A stretch of DNA of 64,000 nt from Symmachiella macrocystis (GCF_007860075.1 NZ_SJPP01000001.1:3011490-3075489), one strand, 5' to 3'. Positions 9,313 to 18,406 are shown, counted from the first letter of the stretch. The notes: a model not told the origin generated them from the sequence alone. Translations and numbers: made by a program.

Positions 9313-10743
9313 TTAAACCCGGACCTCACCTGCGGAACGATCCAGGTCCTCGGCGTACCGCGTGCGGATCGGTTCGATGACTTCACTGATAAAGGCGTCG
9401 ACTTGCTCCGGAGCGCGGCCGATGTATTTGTTGACATCCAGCGCGCCGTCCAAATCGACATTCGCGAAGGCGGGGTCCCCTTTAAGCCGCGCGATCAGGT
9501 CGTTGGACTGGCCATGTTCTTTGACCTGCTGAGCGGCCGCTTGGCTGTGTACGCGGACGCTTTCGTGTAAGTCTTGCCGATCCCCACCGGCGCGGACGCC
9601 CGCCATCAGGATTTCTTCGGTGGCCAAAAACGGTAGCTCCTCGGCGACATGTTTGGCGATCACCTGCGGATAGACCACCAGTCCGTCCGCCACGTTGCGG
9701 TACAAAATCAGCGCCGCATCAATGGCCAAAAACGATTGCGGCAAACTCAAGCGACGGTTGGCGCTGTCATCCAGCGTCCGCTCCATCCACTGCGTCGCCA
9801 ACGTGTTGTCCGCGCTGCTGGTGAGGCTAATCGCATAACGGGCCAGTCCGCACATCCGCTCCGCCCGCATCGGGTTGCGTTTGTAGGCCATGGCAGAGGA
9901 GCCGATTTGTTGTTTGCCGAACGGCTCTTCCAATTCCTTGCGGCTTTGCAACAACCGCAGATCGCTGCCCGCCTTGTGCGCCGATTGCCCAATGCCGCTC
10001 AAGACCGCCAACACCTGTGCGTCGATCTTGCGCGAATAGGTTTGACCGGTCACCGCATAGGTCGTCTCGAAGCCCATTTTTTCAGCAACGAGTTTATCGA
10101 GTGTTTCGACCTTGGCATGATCGCCGTCAAACAGTTGCAAGAAAGTCGCCTGCGTTCCGGTCGTCCCTTTCACACCGCGAAAACGGAGTGTATTCAAGCG
10201 GTGCTGAATTTCCGCCAAATCGAGAACCAGATCATAACACCACAGCGTCGCTCGCTTGCCGACGGTTGTCGGTTGCGCGGGTTGCAGATGCGTGAATCCC
10301 AGACAGGCGACATCGCGATACTCAGCGGCGAATTTCGCCAACTGGTCGATCGTCAACACCAACCGGGCTCGGATCAATTCCAAGCTGTCCCGCAACAACA
10401 ACAAGTCGGTGTTATCCGTGACATAACAACTCGTCGCCCCCAGGTGGATGATGCCTCGCGCATTCGGGCAACGGTCGCCATAGGCATGCACATGGGCCAT
10501 CACATCGTGCCGCAAGGTTTCTTCATGTCGACGGGCAGCGGCAAAATCAATATCGTCCACCGCTTCACGAAGTTCAGCGATCTGCGCGGCTGAGATATCC
10601 AACCCCAATTCGCGCTCCGCCTCAGCCAGCGCGACCCACAAGCGTCGCCAGGTGGAGAATTTCGTCTGCGGCGACCAAATGCCGCTCATTTCCGCGGAGC
10701 TATATCGTGAGATCAACGGGTTTTCGTACTGGTTGGCAGTCAA
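9313..10743 (-). CDS. purB: Adenylosuccinate lyase
   Basis: A 476-residue member of the fumarase/aspartase superfamily acting twice in purine synthesis (SAICAR to AICAR, adenylosuccinate to AMP). The signature loop with the catalytic Ser is [11 protein letters not shown] in the middle of the chain; [14 protein letters not shown] and [16 protein letters not shown] are conserved substrate-binding segments. The length matches the eukaryote-like PurB form (about 480) rather than the shorter 430-residue type. It precedes queG on the same strand. Confidence 0.95.
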   Translation of the reverse strand: MTANQYENPLISRYSSAEMSGIWSPQTKFSTWRRLWVALAEAERELGLDISAAQIAELREAVDDIDFAAARRHEETLRHDVMAHVHAYGDRCPNARGIIHLGATSCYVTDNTDLLLLRDSLELIRARLVLTIDQLAKFAAEYRDVACLGFTHLQPAQPTTVGKRATLWCYDLVLDLAEIQHRLNTLRFRGVKGTTGTQATFLQLFDGDHAKVETLDKLVAEKMGFETTYAVTGQTYSRKIDAQVLAVLSGIGQSAHKAGSDLRLLQSRKELEEPFGKQQIGSSAMAYKRNPMRAERMCGLARYAISLTSSADNTLATQWMERTLDDSANRRLSLPQSFLAIDAALILYRNVADGLVVYPQVIAKHVAEELPFLATEEILMAGVRAGGDRQDLHESVRVHSQAAAQQVKEHGQSNDLIARLKGDPAFANVDLDGALDVNKYIGRAPEQVDAFISEVIEPIRTRYAEDLDRSAGEVRV

Positions 10744-10769
10744 AGTGTGTTCCTGTTCTGTTGCCTCAT

Positions 10770-10794
10770 GTAGGTCATGCAGAGCATGACCTAC
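10770..10794. repeat. Perfect 11-bp hairpin with AGA loop
   Basis: GTAGGTCATGC, AGA, GCATGACCTAC in the gap between purB and the DUF151 gene. The left arm recurs at 23150-23160 (CGTAGGTCATGC), so this is a dispersed element. There is no T tract, so it is not a canonical terminator. Confidence 0.75.
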
Positions 10795-10849
10795 GCATAG
10801 TGTTCAATGCGACCTCGACATCGACCGCAAGCGGTCGGAATGGGATTGG

Positions 10850-11251
10850 TCAATTCGCCGCTTCGGCAAGCACTTCCTCATCGACATAAATCGGCAAGTG
10901 CGGCGTGAATTGGACCGCCAAGGCGATCGCATCCGAGGGGCGGCAGTCGATTTCGACCGTTTCACCGTCCTGCAGAATCCGCAGCAAACCGTAGTACGTG
11001 TGATCCAACAGGTTGTTGATCACCACGTCTTGCAATTCGCCACCCAGCTCTTCGATTGTGTTTTTCAGCAATTCGTGGGTCAACGGCCGCGGCGGAGCTT
11101 CGTCTTTGACGCGACGATCGATGCTCGATGCCTCGAAAAATCCGATGACGATCGGAAATTGCCGGTCGCCATTCACTTCCCGCAGATAAACAATCTGGTG
11201 ATCGTTGATCTCGTTGATAATGATGCGGGCCAATTCCATATGGACGAGCAC
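10850..11251 (-). CDS. DUF151 / bifunctional nuclease (BFN) domain protein
   Basis: A 133-residue protein that is almost entirely one BFN domain. Landmarks are VYLREVNGDRQFPIVIGFFEASSI and the closing CRPSDAIALAVQFTPHLPIYVDEEVL. Some family members are reported to have nuclease activity and stress roles, but most bacterial copies are uncharacterised. The GTG at 11251 has GGAG about 9 bases upstream; an internal ATG four codons later (11239) is the alternative. It stands alone between purB and valS on the same strand. Confidence 0.88.
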   Translation of the reverse strand: MLVHMELARIIINEINDHQIVYLREVNGDRQFPIVIGFFEASSIDRRVKDEAPPRPLTHELLKNTIEELGGELQDVVINNLLDHTYYGLLRILQDGETVEIDCRPSDAIALAVQFTPHLPIYVDEEVLAEAAN

Positions 11252-11359
11252 GGCTGAGTTCTCCGGGTGTATACGAATAGATGTCTATCGCCCAGTATAG
11301 GCAATTGGCCGGCAATGCAAAATCCAAGCCGCTACAGGGCTGTCGGTATCGAGAGAATT

Positions 11360-14284
11360 CTATGACCCACCCAATTGGGCGACAATGGTTTCGATACTCT
11401 CCAGCTGTTTTTTCAGGCCCGCCAACGTCTCGCGAACATCGTCGACAACCTCCGCCGGAGCGCGGTCCACGAAATTCTTGTTGGCCAGTTTCTTCTCATG
11501 GCCGCCAATATGCCCGCGGAGTTTCTCCGCTTCCGCTTTTTGTCGCTCCAATTCCTCTCCCAGGTCGACAATTCCTTCGAGTGGGACAAATCCATCCGCA
11601 TCGGTCAACGAAAAACTCGCCGACGCCGGGGGAGGATCGATGTCCGGTCCGGTAGCGGCCAACTTCGTTTTGGCCAAATTGTCGAATTGCGGGGCGACAT
11701 CATCCAGTTCCGCCGCGACCTCCGCGGGGCAACGGACGTGCAGTTGCAGTTCAACCGCATTGGCGATGCGATACACCGCCCGCAGGTTGCGGACAGCGAC
11801 AATCGTTTCCTGCAGCCGCGCGAACCGCGATTCCAACCCTGCATCCTGCCAGTCGAGCGGGAACTCAGGATACGAGGCAATCATGCAACTCTCGGCCGCC
11901 GGTTGTGGCGAGAACAAGCCTCGCTGCGGCGCGATTTCATTCAGCCGCGCCCAAAGCTCTTCTGTCAGGAAGGGAGTAAACGGTGCCAACAATCGGACAA
12001 TGCCATCTAGCACCCCCACCAAAATTCGCTGTGTCGAGGGTTTTGCCTCTTCATCGCGCAGCCGTGGTTTGACCATCTCGACGTACCAGTCGCAGAATTC
12101 ATTCCAGACAAAATCCCGCAAGGCACGCGTCGCCGCGTCGAATTTGTATTCGCTCAACAGCGCGTTGATTGACTCGGCCGTCCGCGACAACCGACTGAGA
12201 ATCCAACGGTCTTCGACCTGCAATTCGTCCTGGGCAATCTCGCCGGGTGTATAGCCTTCGAGGTTCAACATGGCGAACCGAGCGGCGTTCCACAGCTTGT
12301 TGCAGAAATTACGGCCGTATTCAAACCGCTCGCTAACGATCCGCGCGACAGGTTCTCCCTCGTCGGGATCGAACCACGGGCTGGAAAACTGTGAACTCTT
12401 CTTGCACTGCTTGCATGTGACGCGCGGTTTCGCACCGCCGTCGGGAGTCGCTTTTTGATTCTTGAGCGTCTGCGGAATCAACCCGCCGCAATGGGGGCAT
12501 TCGTAGTCGACCGGAATCTTGACGTCCTGGCTTTCGCCAGCGAACGAGGCGATCGTAAACCGCATCGCATCGGTGCCGTATTTGTCGATGATGTCCAACG
12601 GATTGACGCCGTTTCCTTTGCTTTTGGACATCGTTTGGCCGAAGGAATCCAAAATCTTGGGATGGATATGAACATGCGCGAAGGGAACGTCGCCCATGTT
12701 ATACAACCCCATGATGACCATTCGCGCGACCCACAACGTAATAATATCGCGACTGGTGATCAGCACATTGCCGGGATAGAAATAGTCCAGGTCTTTGGTC
12801 TGCTCCGGCCAACCGAGCGTCGCATGCGGCCACAGGGCGGAGCTGAACCACGTGTCGAGAACGTCCGGATCGCGAACCAATGTGTGTTCAGCGCCGAGCT
12901 CATCTTCGGCAAGATCGGTTTCGCCGCAAATCAACCACGTCGTATCATCCGTGGCACGGCGATAGGTGACATCCTCGCGTTCACCGAAGGCGGCTTGCAG
13001 ATCCGCTTCACTACAAGTATCGCAATACCAAATCGGAATCTGGTGTCCCCACCACAATTGGCGACTAATGCACCAATCCCGTTTTTCACCTAGCCAGTCG
13101 TTGTAGGTTTTCGCATACCGCGCCGGATAGAAGCGAACGCGACCATCGTCAACCGCATCAATCGCCGATTGTGCCAAGTCCTGCATGGCGACGAACCATT
13201 GGTCGGACAAATAGGGTTCAATCGGTGTCTTACTGCGATCGCTATGCGCGATCTCAATATCGCGGTCCTCAATCTTGATCAGATGTCCCGCTGCCTCCAT
13301 ATCGGCAACAATTTTCTTGCGAGCCTCGTATCGGTCCAACCCTTCATAGGGAGCACCGTTCTCGTTGATCGTGCCGTCATTGTTGAGGATGTTGATGACC
13401 GGCAGATCGTTGCGCTGGCCGCAAGCGTAGTCGTTATGGTCATGCGCGGGAGTGACTTTGACCGCTCCCGTGCCGAGTTCCTTGTCGACCAAAATTCCAT
13501 CGGCAATGATCGGAATCTCGCGGCCGGTGACCGAAATGCTGACCTTTTTGCCGATCAGATGCGCATAACGTTCATCGCTGGGATGAACGGCAATCGCCGA
13601 GTCGCCCAACATCGTCTCAGGCCGCGTTGTCGAAAACGCGAGAGTCTCATCGCTGCCAACGACCGGATAAGTGAAGGTCCAAAAATGGCCGGGAACCGTC
13701 TCGTGAAACACCTCGTCATTGGCGACCGCGGTTTGCAGGAAGGTATCCCAATTGACCAACCGCTTCCCGCGAAAGATCAATTCATCACGAAACAACTTGA
13801 AGAACGTCTTGCGCACAGCGGCCGAGCACATGTCGTCGAGCGTAAACCGAGTCCGCCGCCAATCACAACTAGCCCCCATCTGTTTCAGTTGGTTGAGAAT
13901 GCGAGCTTCGTATTGGTCCTTCCATTTCCAAATCCGCTCGACCAGCGCTTCGCGGCCAATATCATGTCGCGAGAGCCCCTCTTCTTCAAACATCCGTCGT
14001 TCAACGACCGACTGTGTGGCGATTCCGGCATGATCCGTGCCGGGCATCCATAGCGCCTCAAAGCCCTGCATCCGCCGCCAGCGGGTGATCAGGTCCTGCA
14101 ACGTCCCGTTGAGCGCATGCCCCATGTGCAGCGCGCCGGTGACGTTCGGCAGTGGGATCATGATTGTATGCGATGGCTTATCCGGATCAGGATCGGCATC
14201 AAACCGGCTGTCCTGTTCCCACTGCGAATACCACCGCTCTTGCGCGGCTTTCGGTTCATACTGCTTGGGCAGTTCAGTCGTCAT
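11360..14284 (-). CDS. valS: Valyl-tRNA synthetase with an inserted zinc ribbon
   Basis: A 974-residue class I synthetase that attaches valine to tRNA-Val. The HIGH box appears as HMGH in PNVTGALHMGHALN (about 47-59). The editing domain includes STTRPETMLGDSA, and the KMSKS loop is TMSKS at 551-555. A C-terminal coiled coil (about 905-974) fits the ValRS tRNA-binding arm. Unusually, about 57 residues (592-648) with CPHC (596-599) and CKQC (624-627) sit between IASFAGESQDVKI and EYGRNFCNKLWNA, where most bacterial ValRS have a short link. This looks like an extra zinc ribbon next to the catalytic loop. The rest is normal, so the enzyme should be functional. Confidence 0.96.
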   Translation of the reverse strand: MTTELPKQYEPKAAQERWYSQWEQDSRFDADPDPDKPSHTIMIPLPNVTGALHMGHALNGTLQDLITRWRRMQGFEALWMPGTDHAGIATQSVVERRMFEEEGLSRHDIGREALVERIWKWKDQYEARILNQLKQMGASCDWRRTRFTLDDMCSAAVRKTFFKLFRDELIFRGKRLVNWDTFLQTAVANDEVFHETVPGHFWTFTYPVVGSDETLAFSTTRPETMLGDSAIAVHPSDERYAHLIGKKVSISVTGREIPIIADGILVDKELGTGAVKVTPAHDHNDYACGQRNDLPVINILNNDGTINENGAPYEGLDRYEARKKIVADMEAAGHLIKIEDRDIEIAHSDRSKTPIEPYLSDQWFVAMQDLAQSAIDAVDDGRVRFYPARYAKTYNDWLGEKRDWCISRQLWWGHQIPIWYCDTCSEADLQAAFGEREDVTYRRATDDTTWLICGETDLAEDELGAEHTLVRDPDVLDTWFSSALWPHATLGWPEQTKDLDYFYPGNVLITSRDIITLWVARMVIMGLYNMGDVPFAHVHIHPKILDSFGQTMSKSKGNGVNPLDIIDKYGTDAMRFTIASFAGESQDVKIPVDYECPHCGGLIPQTLKNQKATPDGGAKPRVTCKQCKKSSQFSSPWFDPDEGEPVARIVSERFEYGRNFCNKLWNAARFAMLNLEGYTPGEIAQDELQVEDRWILSRLSRTAESINALLSEYKFDAATRALRDFVWNEFCDWYVEMVKPRLRDEEAKPSTQRILVGVLDGIVRLLAPFTPFLTEELWARLNEIAPQRGLFSPQPAAESCMIASYPEFPLDWQDAGLESRFARLQETIVAVRNLRAVYRIANAVELQLHVRCPAEVAAELDDVAPQFDNLAKTKLAATGPDIDPPPASASFSLTDADGFVPLEGIVDLGEELERQKAEAEKLRGHIGGHEKKLANKNFVDRAPAEVVDDVRETLAGLKKQLESIETIVAQLGGS

Positions 14285-14363
14285 GAGGTTTTCTAGATTC
14301 TTCGTATTTCAGTAAGCCAGGCAGCCGCCTGACGCGGTTTCTATTGGACAGTACACGATAAGG

Positions 14364-14383
14364 GGATCAGGCGGGAGCCTGAC
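14364..14383. repeat. AGGCGGGAGCCT hairpin repeat
   Basis: TCAGGCGGGAGCCTGA upstream of valS. The same core, GGCAGGCGGGAGCCTGCC, occurs at 57531-57548. It is a short dispersed palindrome. Confidence 0.6.
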
Positions 14384-14393
14384 CTGCGGGCTA

Positions 14394-15986
14394 TTAGTCG
14401 GCGGCGCTCATCGCTTCGATTTTGAAATGTCCCGCATCCTTGAGTAATTTGTATTCCACACTATCGACCAGCGCCAACCAACTTGCCTCAATGACATTTT
14501 CACTCACGCCGATCGTGCTCCAAATCTCTTCTTTATCACGGCTTTCGATCACGACTCGTACACGGGCGGCGGTTCCTTCGGTGGAGTTGATCACGCGGAC
14601 TTTATAGTCCACCAGATGCATCTCCTCCAGTCCCGGATAGGCCCCGTTGAGTGCCTTTCGCAAAGCCGAATCCAACGCGTTGACCGGTCCGTCCCCTTCG
14701 GCCACTTCGTGCCGCACTTCGCCGTTGACCCGTAGTTTGACCGTTGCTTCGGTGACTGGTTGCGACTTCTGATCGGTTTCCACGTTCACGCGGTAATGCA
14801 TCCGCTCAAACATCGCTTCGTAATTGCCCGCGACCTTTTTGATGAGCAGGTCAAACGATGCTTCTGCCGCCTCGAATTGGTAGCCTTCGCTCTCCAGATC
14901 CTGCACACGCTCCAGAATCTTGGCCATCAGGTCCGCATCTTGCTCCAATTTGTATTTGGTCGCCTTGGCCACAATGTTCGACCGGCCCGACAATTCACTC
15001 ACCAGCACGCGACGCACGTTCCCCACGACCTGTGGTTCAATGTGTTCGTAACTGTGCGCGATGCGATTGACCGCATGCACGTGCATGCCTCCCTTATGGG
15101 CAAACGCGCTGGCGCCCACAAACGGCTGGTTGTTACGGAAATTCATGTTGGCCAGTTCGTAAACGTAGCGCGACAATTCGGTCAGATGCCGCACTCCTTT
15201 GCCGTCGAGTACTTCATGCTCTTGCTTCAGCGATAAATTCGCAGCAACGCAGACTAAGTCGGCATTGCCGCAACGTTCGCCGATGCCGTTGATGGTGCCT
15301 TGCACCTGCACAGCCCCCGCTGCCACAGCAGCCAGGGAATTCGCCGTCGCAAGATCACCGTCGTTATGCGTGTGAATTCCAATCGGGATTTTTAACGTGT
15401 CACAAGCGATCCCAACGGTGCGGGCAATTTGCTCGGGCAAGCTACCTCCATTGGTGTCGCACAACACCGCCATTGTGGCTCCCGCTTCTTGCGCTGCCCG
15501 AATCGTAGCTAGGGCGAACTCGGGGTTGTGGAGATATCCGTCAAAGAAATGCTCGGCATCATAGATGACCTCCCGTCCCTGCGAGACAACAAACTCCACA
15601 GAGTCGCGGATCATCGCTAGGTTTTCTGCCTCATTAACGCGGAGGATCTCCTCGACGTGCAAATCCCACGACTTGCCGACAATAGTCACCACCGGCGCTT
15701 GCGAATCGATCAAGGCTCGCATGCCGACATCATTTTCCGCCATCACACCGCGACGACGCGTCATGCCAAACGCGCACACCCGTGCATGCTTGAGTGACAA
15801 CTCCGCTGCTTGCTGAAAGTATTCGAAGTCCTTCGGGTTGGAGAGAGGATACCCCCCTTCAATGTAGTCAAAACCAAGGGCGTCCAACTTGCGCGTAATC
15901 AGCAGTTTGTCCTGCAGTGAAAAGTTCACCCCTTCTCCCTGACTGCCGTCACGGAGTGTCGTGTCGTAAAGTTGTATCCGGGCCAT
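14394..15986 (-). CDS. cimA: (R)-citramalate synthase
   Basis: A 530-residue member of the DRE-TIM metallolyase family that condenses pyruvate and acetyl-CoA to citramalate, starting the threonine-independent route to 2-oxobutyrate and isoleucine. The start MARIQLYDTTLRDGSQGEGVNFS carries the metal/catalytic motif, GIHTHNDGDLATANS has the HxH metal ligands, and the C-terminal 120 residues form the allosteric domain (NGEVRHEVAEGDGPVNALDSALRKAL). The phrase LDALGFDYIEGGYPLSNPKD is typical of the CimA-type branch rather than LeuA. A leader with an Ile-rich short ORF and a terminator precedes it, suggesting control by isoleucine supply. Confidence 0.92.
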   Translation of the reverse strand: MARIQLYDTTLRDGSQGEGVNFSLQDKLLITRKLDALGFDYIEGGYPLSNPKDFEYFQQAAELSLKHARVCAFGMTRRRGVMAENDVGMRALIDSQAPVVTIVGKSWDLHVEEILRVNEAENLAMIRDSVEFVVSQGREVIYDAEHFFDGYLHNPEFALATIRAAQEAGATMAVLCDTNGGSLPEQIARTVGIACDTLKIPIGIHTHNDGDLATANSLAAVAAGAVQVQGTINGIGERCGNADLVCVAANLSLKQEHEVLDGKGVRHLTELSRYVYELANMNFRNNQPFVGASAFAHKGGMHVHAVNRIAHSYEHIEPQVVGNVRRVLVSELSGRSNIVAKATKYKLEQDADLMAKILERVQDLESEGYQFEAAEASFDLLIKKVAGNYEAMFERMHYRVNVETDQKSQPVTEATVKLRVNGEVRHEVAEGDGPVNALDSALRKALNGAYPGLEEMHLVDYKVRVINSTEGTAARVRVVIESRDKEEIWSTIGVSENVIEASWLALVDSVEYKLLKDAGHFKIEAMSAAD

Positions 15987-16002
15987 ACGAAAACCTGTGT
16001 GA

Positions 16003-16080
16003 GTAGGTAGTAGACAGAGGGTAGTAGACAGAACAGACTCCCTATAAAGAGCTGTCTATTGTCTACCGTATACTGCCTGC
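16003..16080. repeat. TAGTAGACAG / GCCTACTGTCTAC-type repeat in the cimA leader
   Basis: Iterated TAGTAGACAG, then TGTCTATTGTCTACC and TACTGCCTGC, between the leader terminator and the cimA start. The same vocabulary recurs at 21661-21703, 24701-24711 and 51063-51080. Confidence 0.6.
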
Positions 16081-16087
16081 TGGAAAC

Positions 16088-16120
16088 AAAAAAACCCTCA
16101 GATCAAATCGACCTGAGGGT
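16088..16120 (-). terminator. Leader terminator (attenuator) upstream of cimA
   Basis: On the minus strand, ACCCTCAGGTC pairs with GATCTGAGGGT around a GATTT loop (11 bp, one G-U) and is followed at once by a run of seven T. It lies 28 bases after the leader ORF stop and about 100 bases before cimA. The position between promoter and gene, rather than after a gene, indicates attenuation. Confidence 0.85.
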
Positions 16121-16156
16121 GGAAGGTTGTGTGAAAACCGTTGGTGCTCAAGGTCG
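16109..16156 (-). promoter_or_regulatory. Possible antiterminator of the cimA attenuator
   Basis: CGACCTTGAG (16156-16147) can pair with CTCAGGTCG (16117-16109), 9 bp with a single bulged T. This pairing would take up the 5' arm of the terminator at 16088-16120. The upstream strand overlaps the stop codon of the leader ORF. Confidence 0.65.
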
Positions 16157-16243
16157 CGGGGGTTGCTCAATAATAATCTCGCCAATGCGCACGCCAATAG
16201 CGCCGCTATGAGGAGTTTGAATATCGTTTAGCAACCGAGACAT
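16148..16243 (-). CDS. Isoleucine-rich leader peptide of cimA
   Basis: A 31-codon ORF (too short for most gene finders) beginning MSRLLNDIQTPH and ending GEIIIEQPPRP. It has six isoleucine codons, all ATT, three of them consecutive (codons 23-25, 16177-16169). It starts about 45 bases after a near-consensus promoter -10 and its stop precedes a strong intrinsic terminator. Codons 29-31 plus the stop overlap CGACCTTGAG (16156-16147), which can pair with CTCAGGTCG (16117-16109) in the 5' arm of the terminator with one bulged T. A ribosome stalled at the Ile codons would leave that segment free (antiterminator); one reaching the stop codon would cover it (terminator). This is the arrangement of amino-acid biosynthetic leader peptides, and the sensed amino acid matches the CimA pathway. 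There is no strong Shine-Dalgarno. Translation is inferred. Confidence 0.75.
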   Translation of the reverse strand: MSRLLNDIQTPHSGAIGVRIGEIIIEQPPRP

Positions 16244-16287
16244 CTGAGCAATCCACGATGAAAGAGAGTCACCTGAACAGAATTCCA

Positions 16288-16316
16288 ATAATACGGCACA
16301 GAACGGAGATTGTCAA
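16288..16316 (-). promoter_or_regulatory. Sigma-70-type promoter for the cimA leader
   Basis: On the minus strand, TTGACA (16316-16311), a 17-base spacer, then TATTAT (16293-16288). This is the best promoter match seen in the window. It places the transcript start about 35-40 bases before the leader ORF. Confidence 0.8.
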
Positions 16317-16320
16317 ACTA

Positions 16321-16475
16321 GGCCCTCATAACGAGTTAAGCCCAAATGTTCCACTCCAGTAAACGACGATACGCATCGGATTTCAGGCCCCGACGCAGTG
16401 CTAGGTGAGACGACGTTTTCAGAGAGTTTTCGATGAATTTATACGGTCTCCACCAGGGAATCAGCCGTCACGTCC
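16321..16475. other. Intergenic gap upstream of the cimA promoter
   Basis: Lies between the cimA promoter and the end of the small membrane protein. No gene or clear signal was recognised. Confidence 0.4.
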
Positions 16476-16757
16476 TCATTGGCCCGACTCTGGAAATTGA
16501 GCGTTGGCTTCGTCTTCGTCGGTGATCCGCTGCGACAACAACCGCCCCCAGACAAGATAGTGCAATAGGCCGACCAGTGTGGCAGCAATGAGCAGTACGG
16601 GGATGAAAAAGAAGAATCCGGTTTGAGTGGCGGCCCCGATCAGAGCCAGGAACCCCCCGGCGATCAGCAGGATGAAAAAGACGGCCAACAAGATCCCGGC
16701 GTTGGATTCCGAATTGCGACGCGAGGCCGGCAGTTTTGGGGGGCGAGGTTGGCTCAT
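16476..16757 (-). CDS. Small membrane protein, unknown function
   Basis: A 93-residue protein from ATG 16757; the frame is open further upstream but that stretch overlaps the preceding gene and looks non-coding. After a basic, proline-rich start (MSQPRPPKLPASRRNS) come two hydrophobic segments, GILLAVFFILLIAGGFLALIG and FFFFIPVLLIAATLVGLLHYL, both probably membrane-spanning. The acidic tail is probably cytoplasmic. It follows the SRPBCC gene by 40 bases on the same strand and is probably cotranscribed with it. No family was recognised. Confidence 0.65.
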   Translation of the reverse strand: MSQPRPPKLPASRRNSESNAGILLAVFFILLIAGGFLALIGAATQTGFFFFIPVLLIAATLVGLLHYLVWGRLLSQRITDEDEANAQFPESGQ

Positions 16758-16797
16758 GGAAGGAGGCCGTTCATCGAAAGGTGTGGGAACATGCCGT

Positions 16798-17250
16798 TTA
16801 GCTTTCGTTGCCCAGCAGTTTTTGCAATTGTGCGTGCCGGTGCGCAAACCCGTCGTCTAAGGAATCCAAAATCGACTCTTCGGTCACCAGCAAACCGATC
16901 AATCCGCCGGGCGGTTCGAAGGAAATGCGATCGATAATCGTCACACCCTCACCCGTTGCTTCAAATGCATGTTCATGCTGCCATTGCTTGAACGGTCCCT
17001 GGACCTGCTTTTCGATGAAACTCGTCGGGCGGTCGAGATGCGTGATTTCGTGAGTGATCTGCTGCACGACCCCGCGGGCGAGCACCTTGAACTCCATGAT
17101 GCTGCCCAGTTCGACCACTTCAGGCGCATTCACAAAGTTCAGCCCCATATCGGGGGGACTGATGCGGGTCACATTTTTGGGACGGAGCAGAAAATCAAAC
17201 ACTTCTTCCAGTCCACTCGTAACGACGATGCTACGTTCAAATTCCGCCAT
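16798..17250 (-). CDS. SRPBCC (START-like) domain protein
   Basis: A 150-residue protein of the polyketide cyclase/SRPBCC type. The N-terminal strand FERSIVVTSGLEEVFDFLLRP and the pattern RISPPDMGLNFV...FKVLARGVVQQITHEIT...FIEKQVQGPFKQWQHEHAFE are typical of the helix-grip fold that encloses a hydrophobic ligand. Homologues are often annotated as cyclase/dehydrase or cell-division-inhibitor-like. No ligand or reaction can be assigned. It is divergent from miaA. Confidence 0.75.
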   Translation of the reverse strand: MAEFERSIVVTSGLEEVFDFLLRPKNVTRISPPDMGLNFVNAPEVVELGSIMEFKVLARGVVQQITHEITHLDRPTSFIEKQVQGPFKQWQHEHAFEATGEGVTIIDRISFEPPGGLIGLLVTEESILDSLDDGFAHRHAQLQKLLGNES

Positions 17251-17446
17251 CGATAGATTTCGCCCTGTCTTCCTCGGTGCTTCAAGTCCGGTCTAAATTC
17301 ACGCGCGATGTCATAGTAACCGATTCGGGAAGGCGATGCGATCAATTCGGCCATCCGCCGTAAGATCTGGCCAAATGGTAACGGGGTCTCTATGCTGGCG
17401 GAATACAGGACCACCCTCTGTTTCTCCCGCTGACGATGCCATTTTT

Positions 17447-18406
17447 ATGCAGTTTTCGCCCGATATTTTGCCCCGCTGTCAATTTTTGGCCGGTCCGACC
17501 GCCTGTGGAAAAACAGCAACGGCGTTGCGGCTGGCGGAGCAATTGTCGGCGGAGATCGTCTCGTTGGATTCGATGGCCATCTACCGCGGCATGGATATCG
17601 GCACCGCCAAGCCAGATCCCGCAGAACAGGCCCGCATCCCGCATCACATGCTCGACGTCGTCGATCCGCACGAAGAATTCAGCGTAGCAGATTACGTCGC
17701 CCAGGCGCAAGTCGTGTGCGAAGAGATCCTAAATCGCGGCCGAGTTCCATTGTTTGTGGGGGGGACAGGCTTGTATCTGCGCGCCGTCTTACGAGGTGTC
17801 TTCGAAGGCCCGTCGGCGGATTGGGAATTGCGGAAACAACTCGACCAATTCGGAAAAGAGCACGGCGCCGGATCACTGCATCGTCGATTAGCGGAAGTCG
17901 ATCCGGCGACTGCCGCCCGGTTGCACCCCAATGATCTGCGACGGATCGTTCGCGCCCTAGAAGTGCACGAACTGACCGGCAAGCCACTCTCCGCACAACA
18001 ACAACAAGGCCCGCTGCCCAGCGAGCAACGCCCCGCAAACGTATTTTGGATCTCCCCGCCGCGCGATTGGCTGTACCAGCGAATTAACCTCCGCGTCGAG
18101 CAAATGATCGCTGCCGGGTTGGTCGAGGAAGTCCGCGGACTCTTAACGATTTCACCACCAATGGCCAACACAGCGCGGCAGGCGCTGGGTTATAAAGAAA
18201 TCATCGAACACTTGGAGCAGCGAACCACATTGCCCGCAGCCATCGAAACCCTACAAACCCGCACCCGCCAATTCGCCAAACGGCAACACACCTGGTTTCG
18301 CAACTTAGAAGAATGCCGCGAGTTGGAAATCAACGGAACCGAATCACCGGACGAACTGGCCGAGCGATTCGTACAATCCAGCAAAACATCCAGCCAAAGC
18401 ACCTAA
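17447..18406 (+). CDS. miaA: tRNA dimethylallyltransferase
   Basis: A 319-residue protein using ATG 17447. It transfers a dimethylallyl group to A37 of tRNAs reading UNN codons. The P-loop GPTACGKTATAL (about 15-26) and DSMAIYRGMDIGTAKP (substrate/catalytic Asp) are diagnostic. VGGTGLYLRAVLRG and the tail FAKRQHTWFRN, which contacts tRNA, are also present. The length is normal for bacterial MiaA. The frame is open upstream to 17336, but that part is unrelated to the family. Confidence 0.95.
   Translation: MQFSPDILPRCQFLAGPTACGKTATALRLAEQLSAEIVSLDSMAIYRGMDIGTAKPDPAEQARIPHHMLDVVDPHEEFSVADYVAQAQVVCEEILNRGRVPLFVGGTGLYLRAVLRGVFEGPSADWELRKQLDQFGKEHGAGSLHRRLAEVDPATAARLHPNDLRRIVRALEVHELTGKPLSAQQQQGPLPSEQRPANVFWISPPRDWLYQRINLRVEQMIAAGLVEEVRGLLTISPPMANTARQALGYKEIIEHLEQRTTLPAAIETLQTRTRQFAKRQHTWFRNLEECRELEINGTESPDELAERFVQSSKTSSQST

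Noticed and set aside
9649-10593. A 314-codon plus-strand ORF.
   Set aside because: It is the antisense shadow of purB.
13169-14053. A 294-codon plus-strand ORF.
   Set aside because: It is the antisense shadow of valS, with no recognisable motif.
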